This document shows, one piece after another, positions 1 to 8,403 of a stretch of 38,589 nt of DNA (position 1 is its first letter; each line of letters opens with the position of its first letter). Position numbers and translations under genes: made by a program. The notes beneath the pieces were generated by a model. The model saw only the letters and a list, made by a program, of their open reading frames with translations. It ran no database searches and had not been told where the DNA came from. Source of the DNA: Clostridiales bacterium (lineage in GTDB: Bacteria; Bacillota; Clostridia; Christensenellales; Aristaeellaceae); NCBI GenBank assembly GCA_004557125.1, contig SFET01000019.1, positions 1-38,589 on the forward strand, written 5' to 3'.

Positions 1-2025
1 CAGGAACTGGATGGCCTTGCGGATGTTGTCGTAGATGCGGCGGCCCTCCTCCACCGCACCGACGATGGTGGCGAAGTTGTCGTCCGCCAGCACCATGTCT
101 GCCACGTTCTTGGTCACGTCGGTTCCGGTGATGCCCATGCCCACGCCGATGTCCGCCGACTTGATGGAGGGCGCATCGTTCACGCCGTCGCCGGTCATGG
201 CGGTCACGTAGCCCGCACCGCGCCAAGCGTTGACGATGCGCGTCTTGTGCTCGGGCTGCACCCGGGCGTAGACGGAGATGTCGCGGAACGCCTTTCCGAA
301 GGCCTCGTCGTCCATCTCGTCCAGCTGCGCGCCGGTGATGGCCTTCATGCCGTCCGTAAGGATGCCCAGCTCCTTCGCGATGGCCACGGCGGTGTCCACG
401 TGGTCGCCGGTGATCATGATGGGCCGGATGCCGGCGCTGCGGCACTCCTGAATCGCGGTCTTGACCTCCGGCCGCACGGGGTCGATCATGCCGGTGAGGC
501 CGATGAAGCACAGCTCACGCTCCAGATCGCCGGGCTCAAGGGACGCGGGCATTTCATCCCACGTCCGCTGGGCGCAGGCCAGCACGCGCAGCGCACGATC
601 CGCCATGCCCTTGTTGGCGGCGAGGATTGCATCCCGATCCGCCTGCGTCATGGGCACGGTTTCGCCGTTCTTCAAGAGGTGCGTGCAGCGGTCGAGCACC
701 ATGTCCGGCGCGCCCTTGGTGAACTGGATGTAAGCGCCGCCGTCCCTGTGCACCGTGGACATCATCTTGCGCCCGGAATCGAAGGGAGCCTCGCCGCAGC
801 GGGGCAGCGCCTCCTTCAGACCCGGCTTGGGCAGGTTCAGCTTGCCCGCCCAGGCGACCAGCGCGGCCTCGGTGGGCTCGCCGGTGACTTCGCCGTCCTC
901 GCTCATCTCCGCGTCGCTGCACAGCGCCATGGCCTTTCCAAGCAGCTGCTCGTCGGAGCCGTAGTGCTCCACCACGGTCATCTTATTCTGGGTCAGCGTG
1001 CCGGTCTTGTCGGAGCAGATGATCTGCGCGCAACCCAGGGTCTCCACAGCGGTCAGGCGGCGAATGATGGCGTTGCGCTTCGACATGTTCGTCACGCCGA
1101 TGGACAGCACCACCGTGACCACCGCCGCCAGGCCCTCGGGAATCGCAGCCACCGCCAGCGACACGGCCACCATGAAGGAATCCAGCATCGCATCCAGCGT
1201 GAATCCGCCCGCGCGCAGCAGCTGCACGCCAAAGATCACCACGCAGATGCCCAGCACCAACCAGGTCAGCACGCGGGAGAGCTGGCTCAGCTTGCGCTGC
1301 AGCGGGGTCTGGCCGTCCTCGGCCTTCGCCAGCGCATCGGCGATCTTGCCCATCTCGCTGTCCATGCCGGTGGCCGTGACCACTGCAACGCCGCGTCCGT
1401 AGGCCACGCTGGAACCCATGTAGACCATGTTCTTGCGGTCGCCCAGGGGCACGTCCTTTGCCTCCGGGGCCAGATTGATGGCGTCGATGAGCTTCGTCAC
1501 CGGTACCGATTCGCCCGTGAGCGCCGATTCCTCGATCTGCAGGCTGGCGCACTCGATCAGCCGCCCGTCGGCGGGCACCGCATCTCCCGCCTCCAGCAGC
1601 ACCACGTCGCCCACCACCAGCTCCTCGCTGCGCACGATCTGCACCTTGCCGTCGCGCAGCACCTTGGAGGTCGCCGCAGACATCTCCTGCAGCGCCTCGA
1701 TGGCGCGCTCGGCCTTGTTCTCCTGATACACGCCCAGCACGGCGTTGATCAGCACCACGGCCAGGATGATGATCACATCGGCGAAGCTCTCGCCCTCCAC
1801 CACCGCCAGCACGCCGCTGACCAGGGCCGCCGCCAGCAGAATCAGGATCATCGGATCCGCCATCTGTTTGAAGAAGCGCTTGATCAGGGAATCCTTCTTC
1901 GCCTCGGCGAGCTTGTTTTTGCCGTTGGCCGCAAGGCGCTTCTGCGCCTCCGCAGAAGTCAGGCCCTCGCGGCTGCTTTTGGCCTGTTTCAACGCCCGTT
2001 CCACGTCCTCGCAATAGAGTTTCAT
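1..2025 (-). CDS. P2-type cation-transporting ATPase (probable Mn2+/Ca2+ exporter), C-terminus outside window
   Basis: This is a P-type ATPase that uses ATP to pump divalent cations across the membrane. 675 residues are visible. They include the actuator TGES loop (about 170-173), the membrane-helix PEGL motif (about 296-299), the phosphorylated Asp339 in SDKTGTLT, and the hinge GDGVNDAPS. The frame is open to base 1, just after the hinge helix, so helices 5-10 are missing only because the window ends. The layout is that of SERCA/PMR1-like bacterial Ca2+/Mn2+ pumps; the PEGL motif is followed by Ala rather than the usual Pro. The start ATG at 2025 follows AGGGAGG at good spacing. A manganese riboswitch precedes it, which favours Mn2+ export (inference). 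The opposite strand has long open frames that are GC-rich shadows. Confidence 0.95.
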   Translation of the reverse strand, partial: MKLYCEDVERALKQAKSSREGLTSAEAQKRLAANGKNKLAEAKKDSLIKRFFKQMADPMILILLAAALVSGVLAVVEGESFADVIIILAVVLINAVLGVYQENKAERAIEALQEMSAATSKVLRDGKVQIVRSEELVVGDVVLLEAGDAVPADGRLIECASLQIEESALTGESVPVTKLIDAINLAPEAKDVPLGDRKNMVYMGSSVAYGRGVAVVTATGMDSEMGKIADALAKAEDGQTPLQRKLSQLSRVLTWLVLGICVVIFGVQLLRAGGFTLDAMLDSFMVAVSLAVAAIPEGLAAVVTVVLSIGVTNMSKRNAIIRRLTAVETLGCAQIICSDKTGTLTQNKMTVVEHYGSDEQLLGKAMALCSDAEMSEDGEVTGEPTEAALVAWAGKLNLPKPGLKEALPRCGEAPFDSGRKMMSTVHRDGGAYIQFTKGAPDMVLDRCTHLLKNGETVPMTQADRDAILAANKGMADRALRVLACAQRTWDEMPASLEPGDLERELCFIGLTGMIDPVRPEVKTAIQECRSAGIRPIMITGDHVDTAVAIAKELGILTDGMKAITGAQLDEMDDEAFGKAFRDISVYARVQPEHKTRIVNAWRGAGYVTAMTGDGVNDAPSIKSADIGVGMGITGTDVTKNVADMVLADDNFATIVGAVEEGRRIYDNIRKAIQFL

Positions 2026-2062
2026 CCAAATCCTCCCTTTCTGTGCATCCGTGAGAAGATAG

Positions 2063-2100
2063 AAAAAGACTCACGGATAGGTCTATCCTATCCATGAGTC
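2063..2100 (-). terminator. Riboswitch-controlled intrinsic terminator before the P-type ATPase
   Basis: On the minus strand a 13-bp stem (arms 2088-2100 and 2068-2080, one G-T-type mismatch) is followed by TTTTTC. The 5' arm GACTCATGGATAG contains the 3' strand of the riboswitch closing helix (CTCAT). The two structures are therefore mutually exclusive, which predicts that ligand binding prevents termination. Confidence 0.85.
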
Positions 2101-2181
2101 TGGTCATTTAATCCAAGCCAGACCGCGCTGCGGCCATGCATGTTGACTTGTCACAGATCGCTCTGCTGACTACTCCCTCAT
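2094..2181 (-). promoter_or_regulatory. yybP-ykoY manganese riboswitch
   Basis: Reading the minus strand, the element opens with ATGAGGGAGTAGT. It then has GTCAACATGCATG, GGTCTGGCTTGGAT, and closes with ACCAGACTCAT. GGGAGTAG and GTCAACAT are hallmarks of the yybP-ykoY (Mn2+-sensing) class, and the 3' segment corresponds to its conserved AAGACC-like strand. P1 would be ATGAG/CTCAT. This class often controls manganese exporters, including P-type ATPases. The overlapping terminator implies an ON switch at high Mn2+. A covariance-model search was not possible here; the call rests on motif order and context. Confidence 0.88.
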
Positions 2182-2194
2182 TGAAGGTAATTCC

Positions 2195-2223
2195 ACTATA
2201 CCACCGCTTTCGCGCCCTGTCAA
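2195..2223 (-). promoter_or_regulatory. Sigma-A promoter of the riboswitch/P-type ATPase transcript
   Basis: TTGACA (2218-2223) and TATAGT (2195-2200) on the minus strand, separated by 17 bp. Transcription would start near 2188, just before the aptamer. Confidence 0.85.
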
Positions 2224-2272
2224 GCGTCGCCTCATGTTAATTTCCGATTTTGGACGCTTTCCATACATGGCC

Positions 2273-2301
2273 TTGCCATCCGCACGCTTTGGCGCTATAA
2301 T
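2273..2301 (+). promoter_or_regulatory. Sigma-A promoter of the DUF2284 gene
   Basis: TTGCCA (2273-2278), a 17-bp spacer and a perfect TATAAT (2296-2301) on the plus strand, about 25 bases before the start region of the gene at 2334. Confidence 0.75.
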
Positions 2302-2333
2302 ACTTTACAAATCCTTGCTGTGAGGCTCTGATC

Positions 2334-2873
2334 ATGACAAACGAACGCATCCTTCAAATCGCGCGAGCGGAGCAGGTCTTCTCCGCCGCGGCCATCGTTC
2401 CCACTTCGGAAATTCCCTTCGACTCCGGCTTTCGCGTCTATTGCGAGGAAAACCTCTGCGGCAACTACGGTGCGAACTACACCTGCCCTCCGGACTGCGG
2501 CTCGCCGGAGGAACTGCGCCGCCGCATCCTCGCCCACGCACACGCGCTGGTTCTGCAGAGCAAGTGGGACATCCCGGACTACCGCGATGCCGACGCCATC
2601 CGGCGCGCCAAAACCGCGCACAATGCGGCCATGCTGCGCGTGATCAGCCGCCTTCGAGCAGGCGGGCACTGCGGGCAGATGGCCGGCGCCAGCAACTGCC
2701 TGCTCTGCGAGCGCTGTGCGAAGCTAGAGGACGAGCCCTGTCGCCATCCCGAGGACGCCTACTGCTGCATGTCCGCCTACTGCATCCACGTGCGCAGCCT
2801 GAGCGAGCGCTGCGGCATGGATTACGCCTGCCCGGACGGACACCTCGCCTTCTTCGGCCTCTACGCCTTCTGA
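2334..2873 (+). CDS. DUF2284 family cysteine-rich putative metal-binding protein
   Basis: The 179-residue soluble protein matches the DUF2284 pattern. It has an N-terminal cluster (C..NLCGNYGANYTCPPDC, about residues 37-56), then a central CxxCxxC-like cluster (NCLLCERCAKL), PCRHPEDAYCC and a C-terminal Cys pair (CGMDYACPDG). Such spacing suggests an Fe-S cluster or other metal site; no enzymatic activity is established for the family, so none is assigned. The gene stands alone: a promoter lies directly upstream, a strong hairpin follows, and the next gene converges. It is divergent from the manganese-riboswitch ATPase, which may only be chance. The start ATG follows a modest GTGAGG. Confidence 0.85.
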   Translation: MTNERILQIARAEQVFSAAAIVPTSEIPFDSGFRVYCEENLCGNYGANYTCPPDCGSPEELRRRILAHAHALVLQSKWDIPDYRDADAIRRAKTAHNAAMLRVISRLRAGGHCGQMAGASNCLLCERCAKLEDEPCRHPEDAYCCMSAYCIHVRSLSERCGMDYACPDGHLAFFGLYAF

Positions 2874-2883
2874 TCGCCACACA

Positions 2884-2920
2884 ACACAGATCCCGCCGCT
2901 CTTCGCGGCGGGATCTGTGT
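2884..2920. terminator. Bidirectional hairpin between convergent genes
   Basis: A perfect 16-bp stem (2884-2899 with 2905-2920) and a 5-nt loop TCTTC sit exactly between the stop codons of the plus-strand DUF2284 gene and the minus-strand AAA+ gene. There is no clear T-run on either side, so it may end transcripts weakly or protect 3' ends. Confidence 0.65.
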
Positions 2921-4390
2921 CTAGCTCTCTGCACAAAGCGCAGCGCGCAGTGCCGCCGCACGCCGGTCCGGATCCGCATTGCGCAGCCTCTCCAGTTCCT
3001 CCGGAAGCTCGTCGCGCAGGAAGCGCAGCGTCTCCGTACAGCGCTCCAGCTCCGAAAGGAAGATCGTGCGCACGTGCACATCCGCAAAGGCGCGTTCCGC
3101 AAACTCCATCGCGCAGCGCACTTCTCCGCGCAGCGCCGTGCGCGCACGATTCGCCTGTTCCCCACGCCTCTGCACCTGCGCGCGCAGCTCCGGCACGGGA
3201 TCGCCGGCCCGGCAGATCTGCGCGATCAGTTCGCGGATGTCGCCGAGCAGCGCCCGCTCACGGGCTTCCTCATCGGGCGAGATGGCGTTCACCGACCGGC
3301 GCACCTCCAGCGCATGCTCCATGCGCTCCAGATGCTGCCTGCATAGTTGTGCAATGCCCCCGTCGTTCATCTCCCGCAGAACGCCGTCGGTGAAGTGCCG
3401 CAGCCGCTGAGCGCGCTCCCGGGTCTCCTCCGCAGTGCGAATCCGGGCGTTCAATGCGTCGCTGAGCAGCATCGCCGCGCACAGCGCCTCGTCGAAGCCC
3501 GCTCGGGCAAAGCGTTCCTCGGCGGCCTCGTCCCGTCCGTGCAGCACCGCATCCAGGGAAAAGTTCTCCGACACGCCGCGGCACAGCGCGTGGTACAGCG
3601 CAAAGCATTCCGCAACCTCGCTGCACTGAAGGTACTGACCGAACAGCAGCGCATCCGCCGCGCCGCCGGTATGTTCCAGCGCAAGCATCATGTCCGAAAG
3701 GTTCATCCAGCTGCGCGCCGTGACGATGTGCTCCCCCTCCGCGACGCAAAAGTCCTCCGGACGCAAGCGCAGGTATCCACGCACCGAGGGATGCACCCGC
3801 CGCTGCGCCGCATATTCCTGCCAGGCCGAGAGGTCGGGCTCAATCTCCAGCACCCGCAGCCGGTCCATCGTCACCGGGTCGAAGGCGTGGGCTGAGCGGT
3901 TGTACTTCTCCGGATTCCCCGCGCACACGATGACCCAGCCCTCCGGCAGTCGGTATTCGCCGAAGCGCTTGTGCTGCAGAAGCTCCAGCATCGCCGGGGT
4001 GAGGGTCTCCGACACGCAGTTGATCTCATCCAGAAACAGGATGCCCGCATCGCAGCCGGTCTCCTCCACGCAATCGTACACGCCGGCCAGGATCTCCGAC
4101 ATGGTGTACCGCGTCACCGCGCGCTCCTCGCCGCCGAAGCTGCGCGTGCAGATCTGCGGCAGGCCCAGCGCACTCTGCCGGGTGTGGTGGGTCATGGTGT
4201 AGCTCACCAGCCCCACGCCCAGATGCCGCGCCACCTGCACCACCGCATCGGTCTTGCCCACGCCCGGCGGGCCGATCAGGTACAGCGGCCGCTGGGCCTC
4301 GGGCGGAACCAGCGGCATGCCCATCTCGTCCAGTGCCGTGTAACAGCGCACCGCCGTCTCCAGCTGATCGATCGCCTGCTGTATATTCAT
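2921..4390 (-). CDS. MoxR-type AAA+ ATPase
   Basis: This is an AAA+ ATPase of the MoxR/AAA_5 group, about 489 residues. Walker A is GPPGVGKT (about 42-49) and Walker B is ILFLDEIN (about 117-124); a sensor-1 Asn lies in VIVCAGNPEKY. The C-terminal third is helical, Glu/Arg-rich and not recognised. MoxR ATPases act as chaperone-like remodelers for a partner carrying a VWA domain; that partner is the gene just upstream, 13 bases away. Two candidate starts are 6 nt apart (4396 and 4390). GGAGG ends one base before the first ATG but 7 nt before the second, so 4390 is preferred. Confidence 0.88.
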   Translation of the reverse strand: MNIQQAIDQLETAVRCYTALDEMGMPLVPPEAQRPLYLIGPPGVGKTDAVVQVARHLGVGLVSYTMTHHTRQSALGLPQICTRSFGGEERAVTRYTMSEILAGVYDCVEETGCDAGILFLDEINCVSETLTPAMLELLQHKRFGEYRLPEGWVIVCAGNPEKYNRSAHAFDPVTMDRLRVLEIEPDLSAWQEYAAQRRVHPSVRGYLRLRPEDFCVAEGEHIVTARSWMNLSDMMLALEHTGGAADALLFGQYLQCSEVAECFALYHALCRGVSENFSLDAVLHGRDEAAEERFARAGFDEALCAAMLLSDALNARIRTAEETRERAQRLRHFTDGVLREMNDGGIAQLCRQHLERMEHALEVRRSVNAISPDEEARERALLGDIRELIAQICRAGDPVPELRAQVQRRGEQANRARTALRGEVRCAMEFAERAFADVHVRTIFLSELERCTETLRFLRDELPEELERLRNADPDRRAAALRAALCAES

Positions 4391-4403
4391 GCACATGCCT
4401 CCG

Positions 4404-5702
4404 TCAGTATTCGTAGTGTTCCCCGCCCTTTGGAACCGGCGCGTCGATCACCAGCCGCCGCACCCAGGCCGGAACGTCAATGTCGTCAAAGCGGTGCTTC
4501 AGAAAGGCAAAGGTCACCTCGTATCCCGGCGGCTCGGAGGGAAAGATGCCCCGCCCGTCGGAGAAGTACAGCATGCCCTTCAAGCCACGCAGCCCTCCTG
4601 CGGCGATGTGTTCGTCGATCCGGCGGAACACCGGCCGAAAGTCCGTTCCGCCGCCGCCCAAGATAGTGAGATCGTCGATGTAGCGCTCAAATTCGCGCAT
4701 GCTGGTGATCCTGTCGTCCCGCTGCACCTTCACGTCGCACTGCATGATCCGCAGCTCGAAGCGCCGGAAGAACAGCCCCTCCTCCAGCAGGATGTCCCGC
4801 GTCAATTCCAGAAAGCGCTGGGTCAACCCCCGCGCGCAGGAGCCGGAGGTGTCGATTGCGATGACCAGCGTCTCGATCCGCCGCTCCTCGCGGTACTCCA
4901 GCGGCTCGATCAGCGGCGCGCCGCAGACCTCCAGGCCGTACAGGTACCAGGACGTCTGGAAGGAATCCGGATCGTCCCGGGCGTTCTCACGCACCGTCGC
5001 ATACCTTCTGAGATCCGCCGCAAATTCAGCCTTCGCAGCCGCACCCAGCGCCACCTTCTGCCGCAGCGAAGCCGTGCCGCTGCCCATGCCGGTCCCGCTG
5101 CTGCCCATGCGCAGCCCTCTCGCCGCGCGCCGCCAGCCCTCCGCAACGCCCTCGCCGCCGGAACAGCGCGCGCGCTCCTCCTGCCGCGCCTGCCGCCACA
5201 GTTCGTGACCGTCCAACGCCGTCAGCGCCCGGATCCGATCCAGATGCGTCTGCGCGAATCCGTCCGTCGAAAGTGCCTGCTCCAGCGCCCGCAGATCCTC
5301 CATCCAGCCGAAGCGCCGGTGCAGCTCCTGAAAGCAGCCATCCGTCCGGCAGGCATACAGCTCCGGCAGGCAATCCGCCGCCAGAAAGGTCGCCTGGAGA
5401 TCGCAGGCCAGGTGGGCCAACGCCCCGTCACCATCCCCGAGCGCAAAGATGTGCCCCAGCAGGCAGTGCGCCAGCGAATGAAACAGCAGACAGTCGATGA
5501 AATGCTCGTCCTCGAGAAAGCGCGCCCGCAGCCATTGCGGGTTGCAGTGCAGCCGTTCGCCGTCCGCAGCCGCCGTCTCCACGCCATCATCGGCACAGAT
5601 CTTCAGCCGTTCCAGAGCCGTCGCCAGATAGGGATGCTTCCGGCATATCCGATCCCGGGCGATGGAGCACAACTCCGCCGCCAGCTCCTCCTGACGATCC
5701 AT
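4404..5702 (-). CDS. DUF2201 metallopeptidase-like / VWA-like domain protein
   Basis: The 432-residue protein has two parts. The N-terminal half (about 1-220) resembles DUF2201, with helix FHSLAHCLLGH near residue 74. The spacing is that of a zinc HExxH motif, but Ser stands where the catalytic Glu is expected. The C-terminal half is VWA-like: MIDAS DTSGS (about 279-283), GGGGTDFRP and YFSDGRG. Together with the following MoxR ATPase it forms a conserved type of ATPase/VWA pair thought to act in metal insertion or complex assembly; the substrate is unknown. The start ATG at 5702 follows AGGGAGG and lies just after a good promoter, so the two genes form a short operon. Confidence 0.85.
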   Translation of the reverse strand: MDRQEELAAELCSIARDRICRKHPYLATALERLKICADDGVETAAADGERLHCNPQWLRARFLEDEHFIDCLLFHSLAHCLLGHIFALGDGDGALAHLACDLQATFLAADCLPELYACRTDGCFQELHRRFGWMEDLRALEQALSTDGFAQTHLDRIRALTALDGHELWRQARQEERARCSGGEGVAEGWRRAARGLRMGSSGTGMGSGTASLRQKVALGAAAKAEFAADLRRYATVRENARDDPDSFQTSWYLYGLEVCGAPLIEPLEYREERRIETLVIAIDTSGSCARGLTQRFLELTRDILLEEGLFFRRFELRIMQCDVKVQRDDRITSMREFERYIDDLTILGGGGTDFRPVFRRIDEHIAAGGLRGLKGMLYFSDGRGIFPSEPPGYEVTFAFLKHRFDDIDVPAWVRRLVIDAPVPKGGEHYEY

Positions 5703-5730
5703 GGTCGCACCTCCCTTCCTGACGCATACC

Positions 5731-5760
5731 AGTATACATCCATTTTCCTACCCGCGTCAA
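5731..5760 (-). promoter_or_regulatory. Promoter of the VWA-MoxR operon
   Basis: Minus strand TTGACG (5755-5760), an 18-bp spacer and TATACT (5731-5736), about 28 bases before the ATG at 5702. Confidence 0.75.
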
Positions 5761-5812
5761 TCGCATGCGCAGCTTTTCCTCCCGGCGTCCAATGCCGGGA
5801 TTTCTGTGCAAA

Positions 5813-5853
5813 GGCGGGCCTCCCGGCGCACATGGCACATCGGGAGGCCCGCC
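5813..5853 (-). terminator. Terminator of the ribonucleotide reductase gene
   Basis: A perfect 13-bp GC-rich stem (5813-5825 with 5841-5853) lies 13 bases after the nrdJ stop on the minus strand and is followed by TTTGC. A second small hairpin, CCCGGC/GCCGGG at 5781-5799, follows it. Confidence 0.8.
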
Positions 5854-5866
5854 CTGTTTCCATTCC

Positions 5867-8209
5867 TTAGCGCACCGGACAGACGCCGCTCGCGCAGTCC
5901 GACCCGCCGATGTCCAGCTCCGTCTCCTCGCGCTCGTACTTGGAGATCAGCGAGGGATTGAACGGCTGCATCTTCGCCCGGCGCCGCTCGTACTCCTCCT
6001 CGGTGATCGCCTCGTAGGGCAGTAGATCGTAGAAGTTCTCGTCGTAGCTCAGGAAGGACAGGGCGACGATGTCGTCCCAGTGGTTCCACACCCACTCCTC
6101 GACCTCGTCCCACTCGTTCTCCCGCACGTGCACGGTGATGGAGCAGTTGTGGTCCACGTAGTGCTCCATGAACATCTTGTAGTTCTCCAGCTGCTCGATG
6201 GCGGAGGCGTCGGCCTTGACCCGTCCCTCGGGGGCCTTCACCGGGAACTCGATCACCTTCGTGCGGCAGGTCTCCGCATCCTGGCCCACCTCCGGGAACA
6301 CCGGATAGCCCAGGTCCTCGCACACCCGGCACAGCGGATCGCTGGCGGAGATGCGGATGCGGCGCACGTAATAGGGCGCGTGGGAGTAGTGCACGCCGCA
6401 GGACACCGTGGGCAGCAGCGAGAGCGTGCCCTCGGGCTTGATGGTGGTCACCAGCAGCGGCGCATTGAGTCCCAGCGAATCCGCCATCTTTTTCGCGGCG
6501 CTGTGGGCGGCGTCGCGCAGCTTCTCCAGCAGCGCCGCCTGACCCTCGCGATCCAGGCCCACGGCGTTGACCATGTCCTGCCAGCCGGTCAACGAGCAGC
6601 CCAGCAGGCGGTCGCGCTGTTGCACGGAATTCCAGCGGTGCATCTCCAGCTCACGGCAGGTCATGCGCAGGCCCGCGCGGGCGCTCAGGCGCTGGGCCTC
6701 CAGCAGGCCCGCCTCGTCCAGCTTACCGTCCCTGACAAAGGCCATCACGTTCAGCGTGGTCAGATTGCACAGGCCGTGGCTGTCCAGCAGGATCTCGCCG
6801 CAGGGATTGCAGCCGCAGAAGTTCGGCCGACGCTTCAGGCCGGCGGCCTCGTTGATCCAGCCGGGCTCGCCGGAGTGGCGCATCTGCTGCAGATGCCAGT
6901 GCAGCTGCTCGCGGCTGGGCTTGCGGCGGTAGAAGATGGAGTTGTTGCTCATCTGGCGGTGGGCAATGTTCCGGTCGATCTCCCAGCGGCCGTTCACCTG
7001 GCGGTAGAGCTGGCTCTTGGCCTGGATGCACTCGGCGTCGTCCTGATCGATCAGGCCGATCTCGGAGGTTCTGCGCACGCCGCCGGAGACCACGTTCTCG
7101 CCGATGATGTTGGCGATGTCCAGCAGGTCGATGGGCTTGAGCTTCGTGCGCACGACGCCGTCCCGCAGGCCCGCGGAGGTGATCACGCGATGGATCTTGT
7201 CCAGCATGGCCATCATGGACTCGTAGCCGCTGGCCGTGCCGCCGAACACCTTCAGGCGCTCGCCGCGGGGACGGATGGAGTCGTACTCCACCACGATGCG
7301 CCGCACCTTGGCGTACTCCTGATTGGTCAGCACATCGAAGTAGCGCTCGATGGCCTGGGCCCAGCCCTCCTTGGAGTCGCCGATCGCCAGCGTCACCGTG
7401 TCGCCGGAGAAGCTCACTCCGGTGTACTCCAGCCGCTCCCCTCTGGGCCGGGGATTGTAGGCCTTGTGGATGATCTCAAGGTTGGTGCGGATCTTCGGCA
7501 GCTTCTCTGCGTCGGACTTGAGCACCCGCACGCCCACGCCGCTACCCACCATCAGCAGGTAGAACAGATCGTGGTAGGCGTGGTAATCGTCGATGACCTC
7601 GAAGGCGCAGTTGTAGTTCGCCATGGGATAGGCCTCCGACACCGGCGTCTGTCCCACCCAGAGCGTGCGCCCGGACAGGAACTGCCGCAGGTTGTAGATG
7701 TTGTCGTAGAGCTTTTCCGCTTCCTCGCGGCTGGTGGGCGCCAGGGAGCAGTTGTACTCCACGGCCCGGCGCACCGTCTCCCACCAGAACTCCCGGCGGT
7801 TCAGCTCGGGAATGTAGCGCGAATATGTGCGCAGATACACAAACGAGCCCAGCTCGCCCATGGGATTCGGCGCGTGCTTGTACTTCGATAGGAATTCGCG
7901 GCTCAAAAGGCCCTCCTTCCAGTCCGCCACGCCCCGGGTCTTTTCCTTCTCCATGCGGTAGAGGATGTACGCCTTGGCGGTCTTGAAGCGTCCCTGCTCA
8001 AACAGCGCCTCCTCCACGGCGTCCTGAATGGTTTCGATGTCCACAATCTCCTCTCGCCGCCCGACCAGCTTTTCCTCCACGCAGTCCACCGCGCGCTGCA
8101 CGGCTTCGTCGCCGTGCTCGCCCGCAGCCGCAGCCGCCAGCGTCACCGCCCGCACAATGAACTCGCGATCATAGTTTACAATGCTGCCGTTTCTCTTTCG
8201 AACCTGCAT
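5867..8209 (-). CDS. nrdJ: Adenosylcobalamin-dependent (class II) ribonucleoside-triphosphate reductase
   Basis: The enzyme reduces ribonucleotides to deoxyribonucleotides with a B12-generated thiyl radical, independent of oxygen. The 780-residue protein starts with an ATP-cone domain (about 1-90). The catalytic barrel follows: Cys201 in YNCAFE, the radical Cys470 and Glu472 in NPCGEI, and the partner Cys481 in GLCNL. The C-terminal tail CASGVCPVR (Cys772, Cys777) carries the shuttle cysteines seen in the Lactobacillus leichmannii-type monomeric enzyme. The protein looks full-length. It is monocistronic, with its own promoter and terminator. Candidate NrdR boxes overlap the promoter, matching the ATP-cone repressor that controls such genes. 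The start ATG at 8209 follows a GCGAGGATAT stretch. Confidence 0.97.
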   Translation of the reverse strand: MQVRKRNGSIVNYDREFIVRAVTLAAAAAGEHGDEAVQRAVDCVEEKLVGRREEIVDIETIQDAVEEALFEQGRFKTAKAYILYRMEKEKTRGVADWKEGLLSREFLSKYKHAPNPMGELGSFVYLRTYSRYIPELNRREFWWETVRRAVEYNCSLAPTSREEAEKLYDNIYNLRQFLSGRTLWVGQTPVSEAYPMANYNCAFEVIDDYHAYHDLFYLLMVGSGVGVRVLKSDAEKLPKIRTNLEIIHKAYNPRPRGERLEYTGVSFSGDTVTLAIGDSKEGWAQAIERYFDVLTNQEYAKVRRIVVEYDSIRPRGERLKVFGGTASGYESMMAMLDKIHRVITSAGLRDGVVRTKLKPIDLLDIANIIGENVVSGGVRRTSEIGLIDQDDAECIQAKSQLYRQVNGRWEIDRNIAHRQMSNNSIFYRRKPSREQLHWHLQQMRHSGEPGWINEAAGLKRRPNFCGCNPCGEILLDSHGLCNLTTLNVMAFVRDGKLDEAGLLEAQRLSARAGLRMTCRELEMHRWNSVQQRDRLLGCSLTGWQDMVNAVGLDREGQAALLEKLRDAAHSAAKKMADSLGLNAPLLVTTIKPEGTLSLLPTVSCGVHYSHAPYYVRRIRISASDPLCRVCEDLGYPVFPEVGQDAETCRTKVIEFPVKAPEGRVKADASAIEQLENYKMFMEHYVDHNCSITVHVRENEWDEVEEWVWNHWDDIVALSFLSYDENFYDLLPYEAITEEEYERRRAKMQPFNPSLISKYEREETELDIGGSDCASGVCPVR

Positions 8210-8225
8210 TTCTGATATCCTCGCA

Positions 8226-8274
8226 TTTCCATATATTGTGTTTATTTGAAAATAATAACCGCAACATATGGATT
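8226..8274 (-). promoter_or_regulatory. Two candidate NrdR boxes
   Basis: On the minus strand, ACACAATATATGGAAA (8226-8241) matches 12 of 16 positions of the NrdR consensus (acaCwAtATaTwGtgt). AATCCATATGTTGCGG (8259-8274) matches about 10. They are 33 bp apart start to start, near the three helical turns typical of paired NrdR boxes. They cover the -10 region and the early transcript. Function is inferred. Confidence 0.55.
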
Positions 8275-8300
8275 ATAGCGCATGTTCGCTCCAAAATCAA
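8272..8300 (-). promoter_or_regulatory. Promoter of nrdJ
   Basis: TTGATT (8295-8300), a 17-bp spacer and TATAAT (8272-8277) on the minus strand. Confidence 0.75.
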
Positions 8301-8348
8301 CCGTATTTTTTCAGACAAAGCGACGTCATTCAAACCGCTGCACTTACA

Positions 8349-8383
8349 AAATGGAGGACGGCACGATCTGCCGTCCTCCATTT
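8349..8383 (-). terminator. Terminator of the ECF S-component gene
   Basis: A 15-bp stem (8349-8363 with 8369-8383) ends in a TTT/TTTTG run on the minus strand, 20 bases after the stop of the S-component gene. It separates that gene from nrdJ. Confidence 0.8.
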
Positions 8384-8403
8384 CAGATATTGATTTGTTG
8401 CCG

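Noticed and set aside
247..2097. A 616-codon plus-strand open frame opposite the P-type ATPase
   Set aside because: It is His/Gly/Arg-rich with no domain, no ribosome site, and lies opposite a gene with all P-type ATPase motifs. It is a high-GC shadow.
6080..7891. A 603-codon plus-strand open frame opposite nrdJ
   Set aside because: Low-complexity His/Leu/Gly/Val composition and no motifs; the minus strand encodes a complete ribonucleotide reductase.
8210..8348. Cobalamin riboswitch upstream of the B12-dependent reductase
   Set aside because: The leader after the predicted start is only about 55 nt and has no B12-box sequence; candidate NrdR boxes explain the region better.
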